Source: Ectothiorhodospiraceae bacterium
Lineage (GTDB): Bacteria > Pseudomonadota > Gammaproteobacteria > Thiohalomonadales > Thiohalomonadaceae
Length of the DNA: 13,271 nucleotides
Reading direction: 5' to 3'
NCBI GenBank assembly: GCA_007125455.1
Contig: SLDE01000199.1
Coordinates: 1-13,271 of the forward strand
The notes under the pieces were generated by a model. That model saw only the letters and a program-made list of their open reading frames with translations. It searched no databases and had not been told where the DNA came from. The position numbers were made by a program, and so were the translations under genes. Below, piece by piece: positions 1 to 6,510 of this stretch. The first letter of the stretch is position 1; every line of letters begins with the position of its first letter.

Positions 1-13
1 ACACCACTAAAAC

Positions 14-19
14 GAGGAG
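14..19 (+). promoter_or_regulatory. Ribosome binding site for ppk2 (GTG start)
   Basis: GAGGAG lies five bases before the GTG at 25. It supports that GTG as the start, and the protein then begins at the length usual for the family. Only 24 bases precede the gene in the window, so its promoter cannot be judged. Confidence 0.7.
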
Positions 20-24
20 TCCCT

Positions 25-927
25 GTGACGAATACGACCATTTCCGAGATGCGCCATGACCCCGAGGCAATACGACACGCCTTCGAGACCGGGGAGTATC
101 CTTTCAAGAGCCGTATGCCGCGCTCTGCATACGAAAAGCACAAGGCCGAGTTGCAGGTAGAGTTGTTGAAGGTGCAAAAATGGGTACAGGAGACCGGCCA
201 GAAGATCGTCATACTTTTCGAAGGGCGGGACGCCGCCGGCAAAGGGGGGACGATCAAGCGCTACATGGAGCATATGAATCCGCGTAGCGCCAGGGTAGTG
301 GCGCTGAACAAGCCCAATGAGTACGAGCGTACCCAGTGGTATTTCCAGCGTTATATACAGCACCTTCCCTCCGCTGGTGAGATCGTGCTGTTCGACCGTT
401 CCTGGTATAACCGTGCCGGTGTGGAGCGGGTGATGAACTTCTGTGACCCCACCGAATATCTCGAATTCATGCGCCAGTGCCCCGAGTTGGAGCGTATGCT
501 GGTTCGCAGTGGGGTGCGCCTGTACAAGTATTGGTTTTCGGTGACTCAGGAAGAGCAGCTGCGGCGTTTCAAGGCGCGCGAACGTGATCCACTCAAACAG
601 TGGAAGCTCTCACCCATCGACAAGGCCTCGCTGGACAAGTGGGATGACTACACCGAGGCCAAGGAGGCGATGTTTTTCTACACCGATATTGCCGACGCGC
701 CATGGACCATTGTCAAGTCCGATGACAAGAAGCGCGCCCGCCTCAACTGCATGCAGCACTTTCTCTCCACCCTGCCTTACCCCGGCAAGGACGAGCATAT
801 TGTGCGTGGCCCCGATCCCTTGATTGTGGGCTCCACCACCCATGTCATCAATCGCAGTGATCACATACTAGGGCGCGACCTTCACCCAGGCATGCAGGGT
901 GGTTTAGGCAACGGGGGCGAAAAATAG
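25..927 (+). CDS. ppk2: Polyphosphate kinase 2 (PPK2), class-I-like
   Basis: A 300-residue cytosolic kinase predicted to transfer phosphate between inorganic polyphosphate and nucleoside diphosphates; class I members mainly make ATP or GTP from polyphosphate. Seen in the sequence: a P-loop at residues 67-75 (GRDAAGKGG), a Walker-B-type block at 122-130 (LFDRSWYNR), a lid segment with RERDPLKQWKLSPID near 185-199, and ARLN at 238-241. Length and single-domain layout fit class I PPK2 (one domain of about 300 residues), as in Pseudomonas PA0141. The start is GTG with a good Shine-Dalgarno. No signal peptide or membrane segment is visible. The next gene begins 69 bases downstream on the same strand with no clear terminator between, so co-transcription is possible. 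The link to c-di-GMP genes is by position only. Substrate preference (ADP or GDP) cannot be read from the sequence. Confidence 0.95.
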   Translation: MTNTTISEMRHDPEAIRHAFETGEYPFKSRMPRSAYEKHKAELQVELLKVQKWVQETGQKIVILFEGRDAAGKGGTIKRYMEHMNPRSARVVALNKPNEYERTQWYFQRYIQHLPSAGEIVLFDRSWYNRAGVERVMNFCDPTEYLEFMRQCPELERMLVRSGVRLYKYWFSVTQEEQLRRFKARERDPLKQWKLSPIDKASLDKWDDYTEAKEAMFFYTDIADAPWTIVKSDDKKRARLNCMQHFLSTLPYPGKDEHIVRGPDPLIVGSTTHVINRSDHILGRDLHPGMQGGLGNGGEK

Positions 928-996
928 CCTTTTGTACAGTATTGTCTGGCTATTGAGATTGCCCAGTAGGCAGCCGACACACGCATCGGGAACAGC

Positions 997-3900
997 ATGG
1001 AACAACCAAAAAAACAAACCGCATCGCCGCAGACGGAGCCATCCCCTTCGGCGGAATTGCTGGAGATATTTCCCTGGAATGAGCAGCTCAATACCGGCAT
1101 TGCGATCATCGACGATCAGCATCGCAAGCTGGTGGAGATCCTCAATCGCCTGGCCCGCCAGCACATGCTCGGTGTTGAGGAGACGGAGATCCAGTGCATC
1201 CTGCATGAGTTGGCCGAGTATGCCGAGTACCACTTCAGCACCGAAGAGGCGATCTGGGGTGATTTTCTGGCCAGCGACGAGTGGCTGAGTGAGCATGAGC
1301 AGGCACACCAGGCCTTCTTTGCCAAGATCCAGGCCATCGGCCAATCCGATGAGCCCTTCGAGCAGCTCCTGGAGCAACTCTTTTCCTTTCTGATCCAGTG
1401 GCTGGCCTTTCATATCATCGACAGCGACAAGCGTATGGCCAAGGCCGTAGCGGCGCGGGAGCAGGGCTGTGATATCGAGGCGGCCAAGCGACGTGCCAAT
1501 GAGGAGATGAGTGGCTCCACCTCGGTGCTGATCCAAACGGTCTTGTCGATGTACGACCACCTTAGCTCCCAGGCCATCGAACTGATCCGCGAGAAACACG
1601 CCCGCGTGCAGATCGAAGCGGCCTTGAGTGACAGCGAGGCCCGCTGGCACCTCCTGCGGGAGGGCAGTGAGGATCTGCTGTGGGAATGGTCACCTGGCGA
1701 GGCCGACACGGATCACAAGCTGCCGCCGGATCTGGCCATGGAGGGATGGCAGTTGCCGGAGGATGCGTTGGCACGCCTGCGTGCCGCTATGGTAGCGCTG
1801 GTCGAGACCCCCCAGGGCGACAGCCTGCAACAGCGCTACCCGCTCCGACACGCCAGCGGGGCGCTGCGCTGGATGAGTTTGCGTTGCCGGGTGGTACAAC
1901 GGGATGCCAGCGGCAGGGCAAAGAAGCTGGTTGGCACACGTAGCGATGCCTCGCGTAGTGAACTGGCTGAGCTGATCTACCAGCACGGCAATGATGCGAT
2001 GATGGTGACCGACGGCGATAACCGCATCATCAGTGTCAACCCCGCCTTCGAGGCCCTGACCGGTTACCGTGAAGAGGCGATCCTTGGGGCCGACCCTGGG
2101 ATCTTCGGCTCGGAGCGCAACTCTGCAGAAATCTTTAGACAAATGAAACACGGCCTGGAGGAGACGCAGAGTTGGCAAGGGGAGCTGTGGAACCGCCATC
2201 GGGATGGTCACGACTATGTGGCCGCGATGTCGATCCGGCGACTCAACCTCCCGGATGGGCGGCCACGGATGTATGTGGTGATTGCCAAGGATCGCACCGA
2301 GCACACCCGCGCCCGTCTGGCGATGGAGCAGCAACACCAGATGCTGGAAAATGCCCTGGATGCGATCGATGCCGGCAGTTGGCGCTGGGACGTGCTTACA
2401 GGGGAGTTGTCTATCAACGAGCGCTGGGCGAGCATGTTGGGCTATCGGATGGAGACCTTGCAGCCCGTGAACATCGAAGGCTTTTACGCGCTGATCCATC
2501 CACAGGATCGCGCTCTGGTGAAACGGCAGCTGGAGGCGCACCTGCTCGATCCCGGTAAACAGTATCGCTGTGAGATCCGCCTGCAACACCGCGATGGCCA
2601 CTGGGTTTGGGTGCTGACCCAGGGCAGGGTGATGGAGTACAACGCCGAGGGCGAGCCCTGGAAGATGTTTGGCGTGCATGTGGACATCAGCGAGCAAAAG
2701 GGCCATGCCGAGCATTTGGAGTATGTCAGTCTGCACGATGTGCTGACCGGGCTGCCCAATCGTACCCTGTTTGATGAGGAGTTGGAGCGAGAAATGGCCA
2801 AGGTGCGTCGCCAGGGCGGTCGCCTGGCGCTTGTCTACCTGGATGTGGACGACTTTGCCGAACTCAACCAGCGCCATGGCAGGGAGTTGGGCGACAGACT
2901 GTTGGTGATGCTCTCCCAGACCCTGCGCCGTGGCCAGCGCGAGAGTAATCTTCTTGCCCGGGTAGGGGGGGATGAGTTTGTACTGGTGATGCTCGATCTC
3001 GACGAGGGGGATGATTATCTACACGCTATTGAACGTCTGCATCACCAGCTGGCCGAACAGCAGTGGAGCGATGGGGTAGCTCTGCCGATCTCTGTCAGCA
3101 TGGGGATCAGCCTCTATCCACAGGATGAGCCAGTGGATGCCGAACAGTTGTTGCGCCAGGCGGATCAGGCGATGTACCAGGCCAAACAGTTGGGCAAACG
3201 GCGCTACCACATCTTCGATACCCAGGCGGATCTGTCGATTCGACAACACCATAAAAGCCTTGAGCGTATTCGCGAGGCACTGGCGCTGGGCGAGTTTGTC
3301 CTCCACTACCAGCCCAAGGTGAACATGCACAGTGGCGAACTGCTCAGCCTGGAGGCCCTGATCCGCTGGCAACATCCCGAGCGTGGCCTGCTTGCGCCGA
3401 TGGAGTTTATCCCATTGATCGAGCAACACCCGCTGGCGATTGCCGTGGGCGATTGGGTGATCGAAGAGGCACTACGTCAACTGGCCTTGTGGAATGCGCG
3501 TGGGCTCAAGCTGGCGGTGAGTGTGAATATCGCCGGCCCACAGTTACAGGACAGCGGCTTTTTGGCGCGGTTAAAACGTCAGCTAGCCGCTCAGCCGGAG
3601 GTGATGGCCGAGCAATTGGAGCTGGAGATCCTCGAGACCGCCGCCCTGGAGGATATGGGCCATGTGGCGGAGTTGATCGAGCACTGCCGCGCCATCGATA
3701 TCCAGTTTGCCCTGGATGACTTTGGCACCGGCTATTCCTCCCTGAACTACCTAAAGCAACTGGCGGCGCAAACGGTCAAGATCGATCAGAGTTTTGTGCG
3801 CCACATGCTGGGGGATGCCGAGCATGTGGCGATCATTCACAGTATTGTGGGGCTGGCAAACACCTTTAACCGCCACCCCCTGGCCGAGGGGGTGGAGAGC

Positions 3901-4392
3901 GAAGCGCACGGCAAGCTGCTGTTGCAGCTGGGCTGTGTGCATGGTCAGGGTTATGGGATCGCCCGGCCCATGCCGGCGGACAAGCTGCCCGAGTGGCTGG
4001 CGAAGTGGCGCCCTCCGGCCAGCTGGAAAGACTGCAAGCGCGTAGCCTATGAGCATATACCGGTGTTGTTTGCCGAGGTGGAGTACCGCAGCTGGTTCAA
4101 CTTGCTGGGCAAACCGGGCTATGGCGACGAGGCACCTGCGGTGGACCCGAGGGCACGTTTCCGGCGGTTGCAGCAGTGGCTGGGCAGCCCGGCGACCCAG
4201 GATAGCTACGGGAGTACATCGGCCTTCGTCGAGTTGAAGGCGAGGATCAGGCAGCTTGAAGCCGATGCCCGTGCATACCTGTCTACCGAGCCTGGTGTCG
4301 AAAGGGGGGGGGAGCCACTCCCCGAGCCCTTAGCATCCCTGCATCGGCAGGTGCTGGCTGGGTTTGTCGCGCTGCGCGGGGGAGGGGGCTAA
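997..4392 (+). CDS. Hemerythrin-PAS-PAS-PAS-GGDEF-EAL c-di-GMP enzyme
   Basis: A 1131-residue cytosolic sensor enzyme. Residues about 23-155 are a bacteriohemerythrin with all seven di-iron ligands at family spacing: H42, H79, E83, H100, H104, H139, D144. PAS-like domains follow at about 212-320 (weak), 323-437 and 448-568, then GGDEF at about 575-740 and EAL at about 755-1003. The cyclase has GGDEF at 657-661, the metal Asp D616, N624 and D633, so activity is plausible. Its inhibitory site reads RESN (648-651) instead of RxxD, so product feedback is probably lost. The EAL half keeps E786-A-L, the DDFGTGYSS block (907-915), LAEGVE and QGY, so phosphodiesterase activity is expected. Tail 1005-1131 resembles a CZB domain lacking zinc ligands. 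The start is forced: an in-frame TAG at 967 precedes the ATG with no other start codon between. The Shine-Dalgarno is weak. The TAA stop overlaps the facing gene's TAG. Likely an oxygen or NO/redox-responsive bifunctional protein; net direction is unknown. Confidence 0.93.
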   Translation: MEQPKKQTASPQTEPSPSAELLEIFPWNEQLNTGIAIIDDQHRKLVEILNRLARQHMLGVEETEIQCILHELAEYAEYHFSTEEAIWGDFLASDEWLSEHEQAHQAFFAKIQAIGQSDEPFEQLLEQLFSFLIQWLAFHIIDSDKRMAKAVAAREQGCDIEAAKRRANEEMSGSTSVLIQTVLSMYDHLSSQAIELIREKHARVQIEAALSDSEARWHLLREGSEDLLWEWSPGEADTDHKLPPDLAMEGWQLPEDALARLRAAMVALVETPQGDSLQQRYPLRHASGALRWMSLRCRVVQRDASGRAKKLVGTRSDASRSELAELIYQHGNDAMMVTDGDNRIISVNPAFEALTGYREEAILGADPGIFGSERNSAEIFRQMKHGLEETQSWQGELWNRHRDGHDYVAAMSIRRLNLPDGRPRMYVVIAKDRTEHTRARLAMEQQHQMLENALDAIDAGSWRWDVLTGELSINERWASMLGYRMETLQPVNIEGFYALIHPQDRALVKRQLEAHLLDPGKQYRCEIRLQHRDGHWVWVLTQGRVMEYNAEGEPWKMFGVHVDISEQKGHAEHLEYVSLHDVLTGLPNRTLFDEELEREMAKVRRQGGRLALVYLDVDDFAELNQRHGRELGDRLLVMLSQTLRRGQRESNLLARVGGDEFVLVMLDLDEGDDYLHAIERLHHQLAEQQWSDGVALPISVSMGISLYPQDEPVDAEQLLRQADQAMYQAKQLGKRRYHIFDTQADLSIRQHHKSLERIREALALGEFVLHYQPKVNMHSGELLSLEALIRWQHPERGLLAPMEFIPLIEQHPLAIAVGDWVIEEALRQLALWNARGLKLAVSVNIAGPQLQDSGFLARLKRQLAAQPEVMAEQLELEILETAALEDMGHVAELIEHCRAIDIQFALDDFGTGYSSLNYLKQLAAQTVKIDQSFVRHMLGDAEHVAIIHSIVGLANTFNRHPLAEGVESEAHGKLLLQLGCVHGQGYGIARPMPADKLPEWLAKWRPPASWKDCKRVAYEHIPVLFAEVEYRSWFNLLGKPGYGDEAPAVDPRARFRRLQQWLGSPATQDSYGSTSAFVELKARIRQLEADARAYLSTEPGVERGGEPLPEPLASLHRQVLAGFVALRGGGG

Positions 4393-6170
4393 TCAGCTGC
4401 CCTGTCCTGTAGCAGGGTGATCAGCGCCTCCATGGGCATGGGGCGCCCCAAATGGTAGCCCTGTCCCACATCACAGCTCGCCTCTTGCAAACCGACCAGT
4501 TGGGCTTCGCTTTCTATCCCTTCGGCAACCACCTCCAGCCCCAATCCGTGGCCCAGCCCGATCACCGCACAGACGATGCAGTTGCTGGTCTGTGCGTTGC
4601 TGGGTGCACTGACAAAGCGCCGATCGATCTTGAGGGTATTGACCGGAAACTCTTGCAGGTAGGCCAGCGAGGAGTAGCCTGTGCCAAAGTCGTCGATGGC
4701 CAGGCGTGTGCCCAGGGCGCGCAGTTTTCCCATGGTGGCCCGCGCCTCGTCGAGGTGGTGCATCAGCATGCTCTCGGTGATCTCCAACTCCAGACGGGCC
4801 GGATCGATGCCGCTATGCTCAAGGGCGGCAGCGACCTCCTGTAGCAGGGAGGGGTGTTGGAATTGCCGTGCCGAGAGGTTGACCGAGATCCGCAGGCTCA
4901 CAGCGGTCTGTTGCTCAATGGCCAGGATATCGGCCAGGGCCTGCTGCAATACCCAGCGCCCCAGCGGGATGATCAATCCGGTGTCTTCGGCGATGGGAAT
5001 GAATTCGGCGGGGGAGCGCATCGCCCCATCGGACTGCGGCCAGCGCAACAAGGCCTCTACGCCGCTTACCCTGCCAGTTGCAAGGTCCACCTGCGGCTGA
5101 TAGTGCAGGGCAAACTCCTGCTGCTGGATGCCCCGGCGCAGGGCCGTTTCCAGACGTACCCGTTGTGCACTGCTGAGGTTGTTTTCCTCGGCAAAGAAGC
5201 GGTAGCTGCCCGGGCCGCTGGCCTTGGTCTGAAACAGCGCCTTCTCGGCGCAGTGCAATAGCTCATCGCTGCTGGTGGCGTTTTGCGGATAGATGGCGAT
5301 CCCCATGCTGGCGGAGACAAAGATCTCCTCGTCGTCAACCACAAACGGGGGGGCCAGTGCATTCAGCAGGCGTTCGGCCACCAGGGCGGCATCTTCCGGC
5401 TTGCGGATCTCGCTGAGGATGAAGGCAAAGTCGTCACCGCCCATGCGCGAGACCAGATCCGGATCGCGCTCGTCGCGCTCTTGCTGACGGGCTACCAGGT
5501 CGGTACTGCGGATACACTCTTCCAGGCGACTGGCGATCTCCTTGAGCAAGCGATCCCCGGTGTTGTAGCCAAAGGTCTCGTTGAGTTGCTGGAAACGATC
5601 CAGATTGAGCAGGATCACCCCGGCGTGGCTGCGGTGGCGTCGGGCCACCTGAAACTCATGTTGCAGTCGATTGCGAAACAGCAGGCGGTTGGGGAGGTTG
5701 GTGAGTGGATCGTAGTGCAGCAGCCGCTCCAGCTCTTCTTCGGCGAGGTTTTTTTCGGTGATGTTGTGAAAGATGGCGATGTAGTGGGAGGTGTTGCCCG
5801 CGCCATCTTCGATCCGCTCAACCATCATGTGTTTAAGATAAGGGCTGCCATTGGCGTGACGATCCCAAAGCTCACCCTCCCAATAACGCTGGGTATCAAG
5901 GGCATGCCAGATCTGTTCGTAGAGTGCTTCCTCCTGCTCGCCTGCACGGCGGAGCGGCCCTGGTAGACTGGCGATACCGATTACCTCACTGCTACGGTAG
6001 CCGGTAAGCCGCTCGTAGGCGGGGTTGACATAGATAATGGCGCGTTCGGCGTCGGTCAACACCACTGCGTGGTTGAGACGCTCGACGATCTGCTGTAGCA
6101 GTTGCATGGGGTCGCCTGCGGGCAGCACAAGCTCTGCCTGCGGATCGAATGGATCACGTCTGCTGGACAC
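4389..6170 (-). CDS. PAS-GGDEF-EAL protein, likely c-di-GMP phosphodiesterase
   Basis: A 593-residue cytosolic protein: PAS at about 20-140, GGDEF at 150-325, EAL at 335-590. The EAL half has the residues known to be needed for c-di-GMP hydrolysis: E372 of EAL, N431, E463, D493-D494 in DDFGTGYSS, K514, E550 and Q570. The cyclase half looks impaired. The motif is GGDDF (244-248), the position of the first metal-binding Asp is Asn (N189 in LNLDRF), and GH is GY (201-202). An RxxD-type inhibitory site survives (RDPD, 235-238), so the domain may bind c-di-GMP or GTP allosterically. Residues 221-242 look like a small internal duplication (RSTDLVAR then RDPDLVSR), absent from the usual fold. The start is GTG, chosen for the strong Shine-Dalgarno at 6178-6185. 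It is divergent from the sensor-kinase operon and convergent with the hemerythrin protein. The PAS ligand is unknown. Confidence 0.93.
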   Translation of the reverse strand: MSSRRDPFDPQAELVLPAGDPMQLLQQIVERLNHAVVLTDAERAIIYVNPAYERLTGYRSSEVIGIASLPGPLRRAGEQEEALYEQIWHALDTQRYWEGELWDRHANGSPYLKHMMVERIEDGAGNTSHYIAIFHNITEKNLAEEELERLLHYDPLTNLPNRLLFRNRLQHEFQVARRHRSHAGVILLNLDRFQQLNETFGYNTGDRLLKEIASRLEECIRSTDLVARQQERDERDPDLVSRMGGDDFAFILSEIRKPEDAALVAERLLNALAPPFVVDDEEIFVSASMGIAIYPQNATSSDELLHCAEKALFQTKASGPGSYRFFAEENNLSSAQRVRLETALRRGIQQQEFALHYQPQVDLATGRVSGVEALLRWPQSDGAMRSPAEFIPIAEDTGLIIPLGRWVLQQALADILAIEQQTAVSLRISVNLSARQFQHPSLLQEVAAALEHSGIDPARLELEITESMLMHHLDEARATMGKLRALGTRLAIDDFGTGYSSLAYLQEFPVNTLKIDRRFVSAPSNAQTSNCIVCAVIGLGHGLGLEVVAEGIESEAQLVGLQEASCDVGQGYHLGRPMPMEALITLLQDRAAD

Positions 6171-6177
6171 CTGGGGA

Positions 6178-6185
6178 CTCCTCCC
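6178..6185 (-). promoter_or_regulatory. Strong ribosome binding site deciding a GTG start
   Basis: On the minus strand this reads GGGAGGAG, seven bases before the GTG at 6170. It fixes the start of the PAS-GGDEF-EAL gene. Confidence 0.75.
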
Positions 6186-6242
6186 GTTCCGTAGCTTGCG
6201 CCCGGAATCTGTTTTATTGTGCTCTTGTCATTCTATTTTGCC

Positions 6243-6271
6243 ATCATAGAGGCAGAAATAAGGCCGCGCAA
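6243..6271 (-). promoter_or_regulatory. Sigma-70-like promoter for the PAS-GGDEF-EAL gene
   Basis: Read on the minus strand, TTGCGC (6266-6271) is followed after exactly 17 bases by TATGAT (6243-6248), one base from the consensus -10. Transcription would start near 6236, giving a leader of about 65 bases to the GTG. The -35 match is only three of six bases, so strength or the need for an activator is uncertain. Confidence 0.4.
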
Positions 6272-6290
6272 TGCACAAATTCCTTGTACA
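6272..6290. promoter_or_regulatory. Imperfect palindrome abutting the minus-strand -35
   Basis: TGCACAA and TTGTACA form a seven-base inverted repeat with one mismatch and a five-base spacer. It lies immediately upstream of the candidate -35 of the minus-strand gene, where an activator would sit. No regulator family is recognised. Confidence 0.25.
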
Positions 6291-6312
6291 TCATTTGCTC
6301 GTGTTTACACTG

Positions 6313-6337
6313 ACTGCAAATTGCAGTGCCACTGCAA
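6313..6337. promoter_or_regulatory. Three ACTGCAA half-sites forming two overlapping palindromes
   Basis: ACTGCAA at 6313-6319, its reverse complement TTGCAGT at 6321-6327 and ACTGCAA again at 6331-6337. The first pair is a perfect 7+1+7 palindrome. The second pair extends to a perfect 8+1+8 palindrome (TTGCAGTG, C, CACTGCAA). One-base loops cannot fold as RNA hairpins, so a protein-binding site is the better reading. The centre lies about 110 bases before the predicted sigma-54 start, a usual distance for an enhancer-binding activator. The binding protein is unknown. Confidence 0.5.
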
Positions 6338-6410
6338 AATGGAGGGAATCAGCCACCAAAGCTGACTTGATTGACCTGCTGAAAAGGTGCAGGGTGTCGA
6401 AACACGGTAT

Positions 6411-6426
6411 TGGCCTGATTATTGCT
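6411..6426 (+). promoter_or_regulatory. Sigma-54 (-24/-12) promoter for the kinase operon
   Basis: TGGCCTGATTATTGCT matches the sigma-54 consensus TGGCACGNNNNTTGCW at all positions except two of the central CA-type bases, and a T precedes it as preferred. The GG and GC elements are correctly placed, 12 bases from the first G of GG to the G of GC. The predicted start is near 6437, leaving a leader of about 74 bases. No equally good sigma-70 promoter was seen before the operon. Sigma-54 use would mean that expression needs an ATP-dependent activator. Confidence 0.55.
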
Positions 6427-6433
6427 CTGGCCT

Positions 6434-6464
6434 GTAGGGTGCGGTGAGCTTCGCGAACCGCACC
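6434..6464 (+). repeat. REP-like GTAG-hairpin in the operon leader
   Basis: GTAG (6434-6437) is followed directly by an imperfect palindrome: an eight-base perfect outer stem GGTGCGGT (6438-6445) and ACCGCACC (6457-6464), a two-pair mismatch, then a GC/GC inner stem with a TTC loop. GTAG at the foot of an imperfect hairpin is the known layout of REP sequences recognised by RAYT transposases. Only one copy lies in this window, so repeat status is inferred from form. It would sit at the 5' end of a sigma-54 transcript and could fold there. Confidence 0.5.
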
Positions 6465-6495
6465 GAAAAGCTATTACAGATAAAAACAATCTGCT

Positions 6496-6502
6496 GGAGG
6501 AG
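6496..6502 (+). promoter_or_regulatory. Ribosome binding site for the hybrid kinase
   Basis: GGAGGAG stands eight bases before the ATG at 6511, near ideal. It favours this start over the out-of-frame ATG at 6422. Confidence 0.7.
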
Positions 6503-6510
6503 TCGTTGCG

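Larger units (their letters stand above)
6171..6510. other. Divergent regulatory region (340 bases, no gene)
   Basis: This is the only gene-free stretch over 300 bases, lying between two divergent transcription units. From left to right it holds the minus-strand ribosome site (6178-6185), a sigma-70-like promoter for the minus gene (6243-6271), a 19-base imperfect palindrome (6272-6290), a triple half-site operator candidate (6313-6337), a sigma-54 promoter candidate (6411-6426), a REP-like hairpin (6434-6464) and the plus-strand ribosome site (6496-6502). Its left half is visibly more AT-rich than the flanking genes. Short reading frames crossing it have no family resemblance and are taken as chance. 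Confidence 0.8.

Noticed and set aside
947..962. Sigma-54-like TGGC...TTGC before the hemerythrin gene
   Set aside because: The GG-to-GC spacing is 13 rather than 12 bases, and sigma-54 does not tolerate this well.
1690..2877. 395-residue minus-strand open frame opposite the hemerythrin gene
   Set aside because: It is antisense to intact PAS and GGDEF coding sequence, with low-complexity His/Gln/Leu-rich composition and no family resemblance.
4400..4417. CCCTG/CAGGG hairpin near the convergent stops as a terminator
   Set aside because: The stem is only five bases with an eight-base loop and no T run on either strand, and it lies inside the minus-strand coding region.
5283..5966. 227-residue plus-strand open frame opposite the PAS-GGDEF-EAL gene
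   Set aside because: The minus strand encodes well-conserved GGDEF and PAS motifs across the same bases; the plus frame is a shadow.
6371..6399. TTGACC as a sigma-70 -35 for the kinase operon
   Set aside because: At 17 bases downstream the sequence is GTGTCG, which is not a -10 element.
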